Assembly (NCBI GenBank): GCA_018222405.1
Contig: JAAFAI010000002.1
Coordinates: 248,001 to 312,000 of the forward strand
Direction of reading: 5' to 3'
Length of the DNA: 64,000 nucleotides
DNA from: Gammaproteobacteria bacterium
GTDB lineage: Bacteria > Pseudomonadota > Gammaproteobacteria > Enterobacterales > Alteromonadaceae
The position numbers and the translations under genes were made by a program. Of the stretch, positions 45,637 through 56,227 are shown piece by piece (position 1 is the first letter of the stretch; each line of letters begins with the position of its first letter). Under the pieces are notes generated by a model that did no database searches, was not told the origin of the DNA, and worked only from the letters and a program-made list of their open reading frames with translations.

Positions 45637-46086
45637 GTGATTACCGAGACAGCGACGGTTATTGGTGTTGAAGACGACTTGATTACGGTCAGCGCGTCGG
45701 TGAAGACCGGCTGCAGCCAGTGTCAGGTAAGTGACGATTGCGGCACCAGCGCAGTAGCCAAAGCGTTTACACCGCGCCAGCAAACACTGACCATGCGCAG
45801 CCCACTGCCGGTTAAGCCTGGCGATCTGGTGGTGATCGGTATCCCAGAACAAAAGGTCCTGCTGGCTTCCTGGCTGGTTTATATCGTGCCTCTGGTTACC
45901 CTGATTGGTGGCGTGATTGGCTTGAATCAACTAACAAACTGGCACGAATTGGCAGTATTCGCTGTCGCTGTATTGTTATCAGCCGCAAGCGTAAAACTGG
46001 TTGCACGGTATCTGTCCCGGGCCAGAAATGCCCGCTTTGAGCCGGTTATTGTCAGTCGGGTCAGCGACAAAGCGCAAGCAGTTTAG
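45637..46086 (+). CDS. rseC: SoxR-reducing/sigmaE-operon protein RseC
   Basis: A 149-residue inner-membrane protein starting at GTG 45637, one base after the rseB stop. The N-terminal domain has the cysteine cluster TGCSQCQVSDDCG, and two membrane helices follow (LLASWLVYIVPLVTLIGGVIGL and LAVFAVAVLLSAASV). Homologues belong to the RseC/MucC family; E. coli RseC modulates sigmaE weakly and takes part in reducing SoxR. It is the last gene of the operon. Confidence 0.93.
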   Translation: MITETATVIGVEDDLITVSASVKTGCSQCQVSDDCGTSAVAKAFTPRQQTLTMRSPLPVKPGDLVVIGIPEQKVLLASWLVYIVPLVTLIGGVIGLNQLTNWHELAVFAVAVLLSAASVKLVARYLSRARNARFEPVIVSRVSDKAQAV

Positions 46087-46265
46087 CCGGGGCGACTTGT
46101 AGTTTGCCGGCAGCAGTGACGATTTGTTGCCGTGATATTCGCTTTTAGCGCAATAAGTAGGTAAAATCCGCACCCTTGAAGGTGTCTGGCTGAACGCGTC
46201 ATTGTAATCGTTTATCACCCGCCAGACGTTTAAACGTAACAATTTGCAGGTAATTTCCAAGCATT

Positions 46266-48062
46266 ATGCAGCATAAGCACATTCGCAACTTCTCTATTAT
46301 TGCGCACATTGATCATGGTAAGTCGACATTATCAGACCGCTTGATCCAACATTGTGGTGGATTAACCGAACGTGAAATGGCAGCACAGGTTCTTGACTCC
46401 ATGGATCTGGAAAGAGAGCGGGGAATTACCATTAAAGCGCAGAGCGTGACGCTTGATTATAAAGCCCGTGATGGTGAAACTTACCAGCTCAATTTTATCG
46501 ATACGCCTGGACACGTAGACTTCAGCTACGAAGTGTCCCGCTCCCTGGCGGCCTGCGAAGGGGCGCTGCTGGTGGTTGATGCCGGACAGGGGGTTGAAGC
46601 CCAGACCGTAGCTAACTGCTACACTGCCATCGATATGGATATGGAAGTGGTACCGATTCTGAACAAAATCGATTTACCACAGGCTGAGCCTGAGCGGGTA
46701 GCCGAAGAAATTGAAGACATCATTGGTATCGATGCCGTGGAAGCCGTGCGTTGCTCGGCAAAAACTGGTATCGGCATTGAAGATGTACTGGAAGTCATTG
46801 TAAAGCAAATCCCGCCACCGGAAGGCGCCCTTGATGCCCCGCTGAAAGCGCTAATCGTTGACTCCTGGTTTGATAATTACCAGGGGGTTGTGTCACTGGT
46901 GCGCATCGTCGAGGGTGAGCTGCATGTTAAAGACAAGATCCAGATCATGTCAAACGGCCAGGTGCATCAGGCGGATAAAATAGGTGTGTTTACCCCTAAA
47001 CCGTTGGAACGTAAAGTGCTGCGAGCCGGTGAGGTAGGGTTTATTATTGCCGGTATTAAAGAAATTCATGGCGCGCCGGTGGGCGATACCATTACCACCG
47101 CCAAGGCGCCTGCCGAGAAGATGTTACCGGGCTTTAAAAAGGTTAAGCCGCAGGTTTATGCCGGGCTGTTCCCGGTAAGCTCTGACGACTACGAAGATTT
47201 TCGTGATGCGCTGGCTAAGCTGAGCCTTAACGATGCTTCACTGTTTTACGAACCAGAAAGTTCTGCGGCCCTGGGCTTTGGTTTCCGCGTTGGTTTCCTT
47301 GGCATGCTGCACATGGAAATTATCCAGGAACGTCTGGAACGTGAATACGATCTCGACCTTATCACTACGGCGCCAACCGTAAACTACGAAGTGCTGCAAA
47401 CGGATGGCACTGTCATGCAGGTGGATAACCCGTCTAAGTTACCGGCAGTGAATGATATCGAAGAGATTCGTGAACCTATCGTAGAAGCTAATATCCTGGT
47501 GCCCCAGGAATATCTCGGCAGTGTAATCACACTGTGCGTTGAAAAGCGCGGTAATCAGGTCAACATGAGTTATCACGGCAAACAGGTTGCGGTAACCTAC
47601 GAATTACCAATGGCTGAGGTAGTGCTGGACTTCTTTGACCGCCTAAAGTCGACCAGCCGCGGTTTTGCCTCGCTGGATTATAACTTTAAGAAGTTTGTCT
47701 GCTCAGACATGGTTCGTCTGGATATTCTGATCAACGGTGAACGGGTCGATGCGCTGGCAGTGATTACTCACCGTGATAATGCGCAGTACCGGGGTCGTGA
47801 CCTGGTGGAAAAACTGCGTGAACTGATCCCGCGTCAGATGTTTGATATTGCTATTCAGGCAGCCATTGGTAACCATATTATTGCCCGAAGCACAGTAAAA
47901 CAGTTACGTAAAAACGTTATTGCCAAATGTTATGGTGGTGACGTTAGCCGTAAGAAGAAACTGCTGCAGAAGCAAAAGGAAGGTAAGAAACGGATGAAGC
48001 AGGTGGGTAATGTGGAACTTCCACAGGACGCATTCCTTGCAGTACTTAAGGTATCTAAGTAA
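46266..48062 (+). CDS. lepA: Elongation factor 4 (LepA)
   Basis: A 598-residue ribosomal GTPase involved in ribosome biogenesis and translation under stress. The G motifs are [10 protein letters not shown] (G1), ERGITIKAQ (G2), DTPGHVD (G3) and NKIDLP (G4), and the LepA-specific C-terminal domain ends [20 protein letters not shown]. Family length and order agree. Its stop shares one base with the lepB start (TAATG), as in the E. coli lepA-lepB operon. The 179-base gap from rseC shows no other gene. Confidence 0.98.
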   Translation: MQHKHIRNFSIIAHIDHGKSTLSDRLIQHCGGLTEREMAAQVLDSMDLERERGITIKAQSVTLDYKARDGETYQLNFIDTPGHVDFSYEVSRSLAACEGALLVVDAGQGVEAQTVANCYTAIDMDMEVVPILNKIDLPQAEPERVAEEIEDIIGIDAVEAVRCSAKTGIGIEDVLEVIVKQIPPPEGALDAPLKALIVDSWFDNYQGVVSLVRIVEGELHVKDKIQIMSNGQVHQADKIGVFTPKPLERKVLRAGEVGFIIAGIKEIHGAPVGDTITTAKAPAEKMLPGFKKVKPQVYAGLFPVSSDDYEDFRDALAKLSLNDASLFYEPESSAALGFGFRVGFLGMLHMEIIQERLEREYDLDLITTAPTVNYEVLQTDGTVMQVDNPSKLPAVNDIEEIREPIVEANILVPQEYLGSVITLCVEKRGNQVNMSYHGKQVAVTYELPMAEVVLDFFDRLKSTSRGFASLDYNFKKFVCSDMVRLDILINGERVDALAVITHRDNAQYRGRDLVEKLRELIPRQMFDIAIQAAIGNHIIARSTVKQLRKNVIAKCYGGDVSRKKKLLQKQKEGKKRMKQVGNVELPQDAFLAVLKVSK

Positions 48063-48964
48063 TGGCGAATTATTTTTCACTCTTGTTGGTAGTGCTGACC
48101 CTGGGGTCGGGATTAATCTGGTTGATAGACGCGCTTGCGTTTGCACCGAAAAGAAAGGCCCGTGGTGTGGCACTCTCCGGAAACGGCGAGTCAGCGTTGC
48201 CGCCTGAGGAAAAATTGCCTTATATCGTGGATACTGCACAACAGATTTTCCCGGTTATCGCCTTTGTGCTGGTGCTGCGGTCGTTTTTGTATGAACCGTT
48301 TCAGATCCCATCCGGTTCCATGATGCCAACCCTGCTGGTAGGCGATTTCATTCTGGTGGAAAAATACGCCTATGGTTTAAAAGACCCGGTATTCCGCCAT
48401 AAATTTATTGAAACCGGCGCGCCTGAGCGTGGCGATGTTGTGGTATTTAAGTATCCGGAAGAGCCTTCAGTCGATTACATCAAGCGGGTAGTTGGCATGC
48501 CCGGCGATACGGTAATTTATCGTGATAAGCAGATATTTATCAAGCCTGCCTGCGATAGCGGCCAGAACTGTGCAGAGTTTAAGGCGATGCCCCAGGAATT
48601 TGTCAGCAGTGGTGACTTTGTTCAGAACCTCGCCCCGCTGAAACGTATCAGCGAAACACTCGGTGACGTGAAACACGAAATTCTGCAACATCCGGTTTCA
48701 GAAGCGCATCCTTCCAATTTCTATACCCAGCCGGGTACCAAAATGAATGAGTGGATCGTGCCAGAAAATCAGTACTTCGTGCTCGGCGATAACCGCGATA
48801 ACAGCCGCGACAGCCGCTACTGGGGCTTTGTACCGGATGAAAATCTGGTCGGTAAAGCCGTTGCTATCTGGATCAGCTTCGAATTTGATCGTGCGCCTGA
48901 CAGCTGGTTACCTTCATGGGTACCATCAGGCGTTCGCTTCAGCCGGGTAGGTGGCATTCAATAA
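48062..48964 (+). CDS. lepB: Signal peptidase I
   Basis: LepB is the inner-membrane Ser-Lys protease that removes most export signal peptides. The 300-residue protein has two N-terminal membrane segments (about 4-25 and 60-77), the catalytic Ser at S86 (IPSGSMMPTLLVGD) and Lys at K141 (DYIKRVVGMPGD). The later GDNRDNSRDSRYWGFV motif is complete. Start overlaps lepA and stop overlaps rnc by one base each. Confidence 0.98.
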   Translation: MANYFSLLLVVLTLGSGLIWLIDALAFAPKRKARGVALSGNGESALPPEEKLPYIVDTAQQIFPVIAFVLVLRSFLYEPFQIPSGSMMPTLLVGDFILVEKYAYGLKDPVFRHKFIETGAPERGDVVVFKYPEEPSVDYIKRVVGMPGDTVIYRDKQIFIKPACDSGQNCAEFKAMPQEFVSSGDFVQNLAPLKRISETLGDVKHEILQHPVSEAHPSNFYTQPGTKMNEWIVPENQYFVLGDNRDNSRDSRYWGFVPDENLVGKAVAIWISFEFDRAPDSWLPSWVPSGVRFSRVGGIQ

Positions 48965-49647
48965 TGATCGGAATCGATCGCTATGCCAGATTATCGCAGC
49001 GTCTTGGCTACCAGTTTAGTAATGTTGAGTTACTTCAGCAGGCGCTGACTCATCGCAGTGCAGCTAAGCAACACAATGAGCGTCTGGAGTTTCTGGGCGA
49101 CGCCGTACTGGGTATGGTGGTGGCGCAGGCGTTATTTAAACGCTTTCCAACCGTGCCTGAGGGCAAACTAACCCGCATGCGTTCAACGCTGGTGAAAGGC
49201 GATACGCTGGCCGAGCTTGGCCGTGAGGCCGACGTTGGCGAGCTATTAAAGCTGGGGCCTGGTGAGCTTAAAAGTGGCGGCCATCGACGCAGTTCGATTA
49301 TTGCCGATGCCATGGAAGCCATCCTCGGAGCTATCTATCTTGAAGCTGGCCTGGATACCACAGCAGAAGTCATTTTGCGCTTGTGGCAAAGCCGCATCGA
49401 TAAGCTCGATCCAAACGAACACCCTAAAGACGCTAAAACCCGTCTACAGGAGTTTTTACAGTCCCGTAAGCTGCCGTTACCGGTATATGAGGTGGTAGAT
49501 ATCAGCGGCAAGGATCATGACCAGACCTTCGTGGTGCACTGCCAGATAGAATCGCTGGGCAAGCCTATGAAAGGCACCGGGACCAGTCGGCGGAAAGCCG
49601 AACAACAAGCCGCACGGAACGCGCTGGAGAAATTAGATAATGACTGA
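48964..49647 (+). CDS. rnc: Ribonuclease III
   Basis: RNase III cuts double-stranded RNA in rRNA precursors and regulatory duplexes. The 227-residue protein has the signature [12 protein letters not shown] (residues 39-50, catalytic E42 and D46), the second metal site around [14 protein letters not shown], and a C-terminal dsRNA-binding domain ([18 protein letters not shown]...[16 protein letters not shown]-type). The ATG at 48964 overlaps the lepB stop; a longer upstream frame reads into lepB and is not used. It overlaps era by 8 bases. Confidence 0.98.
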   Translation: MIGIDRYARLSQRLGYQFSNVELLQQALTHRSAAKQHNERLEFLGDAVLGMVVAQALFKRFPTVPEGKLTRMRSTLVKGDTLAELGREADVGELLKLGPGELKSGGHRRSSIIADAMEAILGAIYLEAGLDTTAEVILRLWQSRIDKLDPNEHPKDAKTRLQEFLQSRKLPLPVYEVVDISGKDHDQTFVVHCQIESLGKPMKGTGTSRRKAEQQAARNALEKLDND

Positions 49648-50566
49648 CCAGCAGTTGCCAGACATCCCTGAACCCACAACCCGCTGCGGCCTGGTGGCCA
49701 TTGTTGGCCGGCCTAACGTGGGTAAATCCACGCTGTTAAACCGGTTGCTCGGGCAAAAGGTAAGCATTACGTCCCGTAAGCCACAAACCACGCGTCACCG
49801 GATTTTAGGTATCGATACCGAAGCGGATTGTCAGACCGTGTATGTGGACACGCCGGGCTTACACAGCGAAGAAAAGCGCGCTATCAACCGATTAATGAAT
49901 CGCGCGGCGACCAGTTCACTGGGCGAGGTGAGTCTTATCTTGTTTGTGGTAGAAGGTACCCGCTGGACCAGCGATGATGAGTTGGTGCTGAACCGCGTGC
50001 AGCAATCCGGACTGCCGGCTATTCTGGTAGTAAACAAGCAGGACAAAGTGGCCAATCCTGAGGCGCTGATTGCTCACTTACAGGTGTTGGCACAAAAGCA
50101 TCAGTTTGAGGAAATCATCCCGCTTAGTGCTAAGCAGGGCAAACAGGTTGAAGTGTTGCGTGATTTAGTGCGTCAGCGCCAGCCGGCCAGCGAGTTTTAC
50201 TTCCCGGAAGACTATATTACCGACCGCTCAAGCCGCTTTATGGCAGCTGAAATCATTCGCGAGAAGCTGATGCGTTATACTGGTGACGAGCTGCCCTATT
50301 CAACCACGGTTGAGATTGAGCAGTTTAAGTTGGGCGAAAACGGCGTGTACCGGATTAACGGTCTGATCCTGGTTGAGCGTGAAACACAAAAACGCATGGT
50401 GATCGGAAAAGGTGGTAAACACTTAAAAACCATAGGTGAACAGGCGCGACTGGATATGGAGCGGTTGTTCGACAATAAGGTTTTCCTGGAGCTGTGGGTG
50501 AAAGTGAAATCCGGTTGGGCCGACGATGAACGTGCGCTGCGTTCGTTAGGCTATGGTGAAGATTAA
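49640..50566 (+). CDS. era: GTPase Era
   Basis: Era is an essential GTPase that binds the 3' end of 16S rRNA in 30S maturation. The 308-residue protein has G1 GRPNVGKST, the switch [15 protein letters not shown], and NKQD motifs, followed by a C-terminal KH domain ([22 protein letters not shown]). It overlaps rnc, so the two are translationally coupled. The usual next gene in E. coli, recO, is absent; pdxH follows after 17 bases. Confidence 0.98.
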   Translation: MTDQQLPDIPEPTTRCGLVAIVGRPNVGKSTLLNRLLGQKVSITSRKPQTTRHRILGIDTEADCQTVYVDTPGLHSEEKRAINRLMNRAATSSLGEVSLILFVVEGTRWTSDDELVLNRVQQSGLPAILVVNKQDKVANPEALIAHLQVLAQKHQFEEIIPLSAKQGKQVEVLRDLVRQRQPASEFYFPEDYITDRSSRFMAAEIIREKLMRYTGDELPYSTTVEIEQFKLGENGVYRINGLILVERETQKRMVIGKGGKHLKTIGEQARLDMERLFDNKVFLELWVKVKSGWADDERALRSLGYGED

Positions 50567-50583
50567 TTTAGCAGGTGGTGAGT

Positions 50584-51222
50584 ATGAGTATCGCTGATAT
50601 GCGTCGTCAGTACAGTCAGGGGCATTTAACCGATAATGACTTAACTGACCATCCGATAGACTTGTTTAAACAGTGGCTGGGCGCGGCAATTGAGGCGGGG
50701 ATCCCGGATCCAACCGCGATGACTGTAGCTACTGTAGATGCTGAAGGTCAGCCGTCTCAGCGCATCGTGTTGCTGAAAGACTACGACCACGAAGGGTTTG
50801 TGTTTTATACCAACCTGGGCAGTCGCAAAGCCAAAGAGCTCGGTAATAATCCACGTATTTCGTTGCATTTTCCGTGGTTTTTCATGGAGCGTCAGGTACG
50901 CATCTGTGGCACCGCGCAAAGGCTCACCACAGCTCAAAACGCCAAATATTTTTTATCCCGGCCGAAAGATTCTCAGCTGGCAGCCTGGGCTTCCCAGCAG
51001 AGCCAGCCAATCTCCAGCCGCGAGCTGCTGATGACACAGTTTCATCAGATGAAAGAAAAGTTTGCTAAAAAGGAAATTCCGCTACCGGATTTCTGGGGCG
51101 GCTTTAAGGTGATGTCCCACCAAATCGAATTCTGGCAAGGCGGTGAAGACCGGCTGCATGACCGTTTCGAGTATACCAAGCAGGCTGATAACAGCTGGTC
51201 AATCCAGCGATTAATGCCCTAG
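50584..51222 (+). CDS. pdxH: Pyridoxamine/pyridoxine 5'-phosphate oxidase
   Basis: An FMN enzyme that forms pyridoxal 5'-phosphate from PNP or PMP. The 212-residue protein (ATG at 50584; two GTG codons just upstream are alternatives) matches E. coli PdxH along its length, with QRIVLLKDYD, FYTNLGSRKAKEL, SRPKDSQLAAWASQQS and the C-terminal WQGGEDRLHDRFEY PLP-binding motif. It follows era where recO-pdxJ usually lie, so vitamin B6 synthesis is still represented at this position. Confidence 0.97.
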   Translation: MSIADMRRQYSQGHLTDNDLTDHPIDLFKQWLGAAIEAGIPDPTAMTVATVDAEGQPSQRIVLLKDYDHEGFVFYTNLGSRKAKELGNNPRISLHFPWFFMERQVRICGTAQRLTTAQNAKYFLSRPKDSQLAAWASQQSQPISSRELLMTQFHQMKEKFAKKEIPLPDFWGGFKVMSHQIEFWQGGEDRLHDRFEYTKQADNSWSIQRLMP

Positions 51223-51237
51223 CCCGGCGGTCCCCCC

Positions 51238-52014
51238 ATGATTGATTCGCACTGCCATCTGGATCTCCCTGAGTTTGAGCCAGACTGGCAGGACGTGCTG
51301 AGCAGTGCCGTTACACAAGGTGTTGAGCGAATTTTAATCCCTGGCACAACGGTATCAGGCTGGCAGCGCCAGCACGACATGGCAGCTGATAACGTCCAAC
51401 TCGACGTGGCGTTTGGCCTGCATCCTTATTTCTTTCCCGACGATCCTCAGGACGCGCTTGCGTCTCTACGTAAACAATTACAAACAACCATGATAAAGCC
51501 AGTAGCCATTGGCGAAATTGGTGTCGATGGTGCCATCGACACGCCGCTAAAGGCCCAGCAGGCTTTATTTGAAGCTCAGCTCGAAGTAGCCAGTGAACAG
51601 TCTCTGCCGGTCATTTTGCATCATCGCCGCTCTCATCATTTATTACTTGAATCTATTAAACGCAGCCGCTTTACCCATGGCGGTGTCATCCACGCGTTTT
51701 CCGGTAGTGAACAGGTTGCCAGGCAATATATTGATGCAGGATTTAAGTTAGGGATCGGTGGCACCATTACCTATTCGCGGGCTCAGAAAACCCGGCAAAC
51801 GGTGGCAAATATTCCATTGCAGCATTTGTTGCTGGAGACGGATGCGCCGGATATGCCCATGTCCGGCCGGCAGGGGGCGCGCAATGAACCGCAGTTTATT
51901 GGTGAGGTGGTTGCTGCCCTGGCTGATTTGCATGGCATAGCACCGGAGGTGGTAACAGAACAGACTACCGCCAATTACTTTGCCTTATTTGGCTCCCGCA
52001 CCCAGTGTAAATAA
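51238..52014 (+). CDS. TatD-family metal-dependent hydrolase
   Basis: A 258-residue TIM-barrel nuclease or hydrolase. The metal ligands are visible: IDSHCHLDLP, GEIGVD, ILHHRRSHH, IHAFSGS and LLETDAPDMP. TatD proteins are 3'-5' DNA exonucleases or D-tyrosyl-type hydrolases; the closest subgroup cannot be fixed here (YjjV-like is plausible since E. coli yjjV lies near this serB-region content). It starts 15 bases after pdxH, and its last 40 bases overlap the end of the opposite-strand gene. Confidence 0.9.
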   Translation: MIDSHCHLDLPEFEPDWQDVLSSAVTQGVERILIPGTTVSGWQRQHDMAADNVQLDVAFGLHPYFFPDDPQDALASLRKQLQTTMIKPVAIGEIGVDGAIDTPLKAQQALFEAQLEVASEQSLPVILHHRRSHHLLLESIKRSRFTHGGVIHAFSGSEQVARQYIDAGFKLGIGGTITYSRAQKTRQTVANIPLQHLLLETDAPDMPMSGRQGARNEPQFIGEVVAALADLHGIAPEVVTEQTTANYFALFGSRTQCK

Positions 52015-52418
52015 CCAAGTACCGTATCATCCTCTTTTACCGGCACGAAGAAGCTTGTACGAAGTGGCTCTTCCCGCAGCAGTTGTGGCAATAGTGTGGT
52101 AACGCCCTGTTGAGCGATACGTTCGCCGGAGGCTGAGAATACTGCAGCGCGAAGAATATGCTCATCCTCGGCCATACTGGCCAGAACCCGGTTAATTTCC
52201 GCCTGGTTTAACGCTGCCACCGCCGGGCGAATAAGCCTTTCATAGTGACGTCCGAGGGGATCCTCCGCTGGCGATGACTGACTCATCTGGCTGGTCACGG
52301 CAACCATCACTGCGATAAACAAACCGGTTATCAGTAAGGTCAGCAGAATAAGCCGGTGGGCGGTTGAGAACGTAATAGGACGCAATGCAAAGCCTTTTTT
52401 AAGATTAAAAATGTGCAA
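51975..52418 (-). CDS. ytjB: AhpA/YtjB (Smp)-like membrane protein
   Basis: A 147-residue protein with one N-terminal membrane helix (LILLTLLITGLFIAVMVAVTS) and a periplasmic domain, matching the SMP_2 family. It is divergent from serB, exactly as ytjB (smp) is in E. coli. The function is poorly known; the Pseudomonas homologue was linked to hemolysin regulation (AhpA-type annotation). The 3' ends of this gene and tatD overlap by 40 bases, an unusually long tail-to-tail overlap for this window. Confidence 0.82.
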   Translation of the reverse strand: MHIFNLKKGFALRPITFSTAHRLILLTLLITGLFIAVMVAVTSQMSQSSPAEDPLGRHYERLIRPAVAALNQAEINRVLASMAEDEHILRAAVFSASGERIAQQGVTTLLPQLLREEPLRTSFFVPVKEDDTVLGYLHWVREPNKAK

Positions 52419-52484
52419 CTTAGTCTAACTATGCATTTCCCAAACGCGGCGTATCCGTTAGGATCAGACTATTAGCTAACTCAA

Positions 52485-53516
52485 GTGATGAGAACTCGCC
52501 CTTTGGAATTAACAACGCTTAGTACACAACAATTGACCAGCGCAGCCTTTCTTTCAGCTACGTTGGCAGAATATCAGAATCTTCGCTGGGATCAATCGTG
52601 CATCGGACTCGCTGCAGAGGCCCATGCACAATCTGTTCAGCAACTTATCGTTAGCGGTCAGTCATTAACGCTGGAACAGCTCGCTATGATAGCTCAACAC
52701 ATGGCACCCGCGGTGAAGCTAGGAAGCTTCAGACTGCACCCTCACAGCGCTCTGATTGGCGGTACTGCAATCAGCTTTGATGTGGAATCGGTCGATGCCA
52801 CTACGCAGACGCTGCATGATCTGCTCGATGGCGCTGCGAAGGCGTGTCACTGTGAAGTGGCATTGCGTGGCAACACGCCGCTGTTAACTCAGCCGGGCCT
52901 GTTGGTGATGGATATGGATTCTACCGTGATCCAAATCGAGTGTATTGATGAAATCGCCAAGCTTGCTGGCCTCGGCGAACAGGTTGCCGCGGTCACTGAA
53001 AAAGCCATGCGTGGTGAGCTTGATTTTGCTGAAAGCCTGCGCTCCCGGGTAGGCTGTCTGGATGGCGTGGAAGTCAGTCAGCTAAAACAGATCCGCGACA
53101 GCATTCCGTTAATGCCCGGACTGCAAAACTTACTGCAAGTGCTGCAGCAGCATGGCTGGAAAATTGCCATTGCCTCGGGCGGCTTTACCTACTTTGCTGG
53201 TTATCTGGAGAATCGCTTAGGGCTTGATGCATCAAGGGCTAATGTACTCGAAGCCGAAGACGGCAAACTCACCGGCCGGGTAGTAGGCGATATTGTAGAT
53301 GCCCAGGTTAAGGCAGAAACCGTCGAGGAACTTGCTCGCCGCTGGGATATCCCGATGAGCCAGACAATTGCCATGGGCGATGGTGCTAACGACCTCAAAA
53401 TGATGGGGGTGGCGGCATTAGGTGTGGCTTTTGAAGCCAAGCCGGTAGTTAATGCCCAGGCCGACGTGGCAATCCGTTACTCCGGTCTGGACGCGCTGTT
53501 AACCTATTTACAATAG
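52485..53516 (+). CDS. serB: Phosphoserine phosphatase
   Basis: A HAD phosphatase that completes serine synthesis. The 343-residue protein has the nucleophile motif MDMDSTVIQIECIDEIA (D143, D145), the SGGFTYFAG motif II and GDGANDLKMM motif IV. The N-terminal ~130 residues form the ACT-like extension found in longer SerB proteins. The start may be GTG at 52485 or the adjoining ATG at 52488. It faces the PilZ gene 53527-56049. Confidence 0.96.
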   Translation: MMRTRPLELTTLSTQQLTSAAFLSATLAEYQNLRWDQSCIGLAAEAHAQSVQQLIVSGQSLTLEQLAMIAQHMAPAVKLGSFRLHPHSALIGGTAISFDVESVDATTQTLHDLLDGAAKACHCEVALRGNTPLLTQPGLLVMDMDSTVIQIECIDEIAKLAGLGEQVAAVTEKAMRGELDFAESLRSRVGCLDGVEVSQLKQIRDSIPLMPGLQNLLQVLQQHGWKIAIASGGFTYFAGYLENRLGLDASRANVLEAEDGKLTGRVVGDIVDAQVKAETVEELARRWDIPMSQTIAMGDGANDLKMMGVAALGVAFEAKPVVNAQADVAIRYSGLDALLTYLQ

Positions 53517-53526
53517 GGCTAACGGC

Positions 53527-56049
53527 CTAGCTTTTCAGTAACGCCTTGATGCCGCCTGGCTCAATGGCGTGCTGACTGGGCGTTTTGTGATTTTCGGCAA
53601 TGCGGTGCTCATCGAAACCAAACCGCAACAGTACCTGGTCTGTGATGTCCACTGCGTGTACGCAGGCACTGATACTCCACAAGCGTTCTTCGAGCTCTTT
53701 GGCCCGGTGTATCGCGTAAACCCCAATGTAATTGATTTCCGACTGGAGCATTTCCAGATCGGGCTTACCTGTTACCGTTACTGTGATTGCCATAGCGATA
53801 AACTGACCTGTGGTCAGCGCATTTTTTATAAACTGCTGGCGCGACTCCTCGGAGCTGAAACGATGCTCGTAGCGGGCGTCGATGGCGTCGGCCGGCTCTT
53901 TCTCTGCAGGCCGGAAGGCGACGAACAGCTCACGGGTAACGGGGGAATGTTCGGTTTTTACCTGTTTGATGGATTGCTGAATGAAAGGTGCATCCAACGC
54001 GCGGTCGCGGAAGAATACCTCAAGGTTCATTTTGCGTTGTTCAGCAAAGTGACCAAACAGGGTCTTCAGGCGGGGATTGGCGGCATTGCCTAAAACCCCA
54101 ACCTGAGGTAAGTAGCGCCCGCCTACCTTAGATAATACAAAAGCCAGGGTAGACGGGGTCTTGGCATTTATACAGCGTAAAGCATGGCCTATGCCCGGGA
54201 TCTCTTCTTCATCAGGATAGGTTTTCAGTGACGATTTATTGCTCTTTATCAGTTCAGCAAAGAAGCGGCGTGCAGGCAGGCCATCTTCGCCGGCAACCGA
54301 ACGTAAATGCAGTACATTCTTATCACCACTGATGTGAACCACCCGATAATGTAAGTCGCTGACATCAAACTTACTGGTCAGCTCCTGTAACTTTGGCAGG
54401 CTGACCAGCACCCGCATATTCAGGTCGCCGTGATACTCGCCGTCGATTTCTAAGCGCAGGCCGTTAATTGATATATCTTCACTGATGCCATTGATGGTTT
54501 GCCCTCTGGCCAGCACCTGCACCGCGGTACGTAACAGGTACCGGGTTTCCATGCGCTGCTCCTGGAACTTATAGCGGAAAGCCTTAATTTCTCCGGGCGG
54601 GCGATTGCGGGCATGACCGAATAATTTCAACGCCTTCAACTGAGCGCGGTCAATTTTAATCTGACTGAACTGCAACTGCTCGCGGTCGGAGGTAATATCG
54701 GTTATCTGTACTGCATAAGCCAGGTTTTGTAACCGTGCCATCAGGCGAGGAGCCGGTTTGGCATTCTGGCGTTTTACTTTCGTGCCGACATCATCGGGCA
54801 GTGACAGCGGCGCGTAAGCATCTTTAGGGGACACTTTCACGATACCGACTTTAAATACCCGCCAGCTTACTTTTCTGGCGCCAAAGCCAATAAATAAATC
54901 ACTCAGGGCCGGGTGGCGGGCCAGTTCGTCACTGGAAGCGGAATAGAAATAAATTTTGCCATTCTGGATATGGTTAAAGCTGTAAACATATAGCGCCGGG
55001 GCTGCATGTTTACTCTGAATCAACTGTTTTAATCGGTCTGCGGTGAGCAGATAACCGAGGCGTAACTCGTCTTCTTCGTCGTTCCAGTAACTCAGAATAT
55101 GGCGGTTTAAATCGTTGGCCATGGCAAACCGTGCTCGTGCCCGGCCTTCCTTAACTTCGATAAACACCGGCAGTGTAGGACAACTGGGCGAGAAGTATTG
55201 TTCGCAGGACTTATTAATAATGGCGTCTATGGTGTTATCCATATTCACCTTGTAGCGCCGTTTATTGCCATGAATAAACTTGTCGATGAACTGGTCGAAA
55301 TGACCGTTAGGGGCGTCCTGCAGGCGTTTCATCTGCAGAAACTGGAATTCTTTTTTACGGGAAATACTGACTACCTGATATTTGATAGCCATTTTTTTAT
55401 CCAGCGAGTATTCAGTTTCCAGGCCCCGGAAATACACACCGATTTTTTCACCGGGCTTAAAGAGTTGCTCTTTGGAGAGCTTTATTTTCATGCCCTTGGT
55501 GGATATGTCGACGCTGGTTGCCCGCAGGCTGTTGTTGGTTTCGGTGAACACTTCCAGTGCCACGGCAAAGTTCATTCGCTCTTCATTGCGCTTTGCATAG
55601 CTAAGCAGGTTGATATTAGGCACATCAAACTGCGAAACACTGTTGTTGGTTTTTTCCGGTAATTCGACGTCCTGTTCATTGCGGGCTTCAGCTTTCTCGC
55701 GAATGACCCGAAAATTGTTTTCCGTGGCCAGCACCGCCTCATAAACACCAAAACAGTATAAGCCGAACATTCGCACCTGTTGTTCAAACACTTCAATGGC
55801 CACGTCGTCCAGGTAGTGCTTGATGCCGTCGTATTCATATAGCCGACACTCGCCGTCTACCTGACCGCGCAAATCGATGGCTCGCATGCAGGGGCGCGCC
55901 AGACGTTTTACTTCCATTTTTATCAAAAAACGCTTTTCTTTAGGAACATGGGAAGCAACCTGCTGAAGTACCTGATTGAACTCGGGTTCTTTCACCATTG
56001 GTTTAAGCTGTTCTATTATCTGCGCGTACTGCGATAAATCCTGATTCAT
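53527..56049 (-). CDS. Large protein with two PilZ domains (PlzC-like)
   Basis: An 840-residue cytosolic protein with two PilZ c-di-GMP-binding domains. Each has an intact signature: R154xxxR158 with D181xS183xxG186, and R499xxxR503 with D525xS527xxG530. The rest has no recognised catalytic domain. V. cholerae PlzC (VC2344) is a protein of similar size next to serB, so it is probably the orthologue. It converges with serB and is divergent from radA. As a c-di-GMP receptor it may influence motility, adhesion or pili; no target is visible. Confidence 0.88.
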   Translation of the reverse strand: MNQDLSQYAQIIEQLKPMVKEPEFNQVLQQVASHVPKEKRFLIKMEVKRLARPCMRAIDLRGQVDGECRLYEYDGIKHYLDDVAIEVFEQQVRMFGLYCFGVYEAVLATENNFRVIREKAEARNEQDVELPEKTNNSVSQFDVPNINLLSYAKRNEERMNFAVALEVFTETNNSLRATSVDISTKGMKIKLSKEQLFKPGEKIGVYFRGLETEYSLDKKMAIKYQVVSISRKKEFQFLQMKRLQDAPNGHFDQFIDKFIHGNKRRYKVNMDNTIDAIINKSCEQYFSPSCPTLPVFIEVKEGRARARFAMANDLNRHILSYWNDEEDELRLGYLLTADRLKQLIQSKHAAPALYVYSFNHIQNGKIYFYSASSDELARHPALSDLFIGFGARKVSWRVFKVGIVKVSPKDAYAPLSLPDDVGTKVKRQNAKPAPRLMARLQNLAYAVQITDITSDREQLQFSQIKIDRAQLKALKLFGHARNRPPGEIKAFRYKFQEQRMETRYLLRTAVQVLARGQTINGISEDISINGLRLEIDGEYHGDLNMRVLVSLPKLQELTSKFDVSDLHYRVVHISGDKNVLHLRSVAGEDGLPARRFFAELIKSNKSSLKTYPDEEEIPGIGHALRCINAKTPSTLAFVLSKVGGRYLPQVGVLGNAANPRLKTLFGHFAEQRKMNLEVFFRDRALDAPFIQQSIKQVKTEHSPVTRELFVAFRPAEKEPADAIDARYEHRFSSEESRQQFIKNALTTGQFIAMAITVTVTGKPDLEMLQSEINYIGVYAIHRAKELEERLWSISACVHAVDITDQVLLRFGFDEHRIAENHKTPSQHAIEPGGIKALLKS

Positions 56050-56227
56050 GCGAGGTTTTGCTGTGTCCCTGACGGCTTTTTAGTATATTAACGACTTATC
56101 GGCAAAATAACTGACTACATTAACGTGGAGGTAATTCTGCTGTTCCCTGAGTGATGAGTTCTGTAAACAGAAGCACATCCTTGTTAACGAAATCATAATA
56201 CTTATATTTGCAGAAACCAATTGATTT

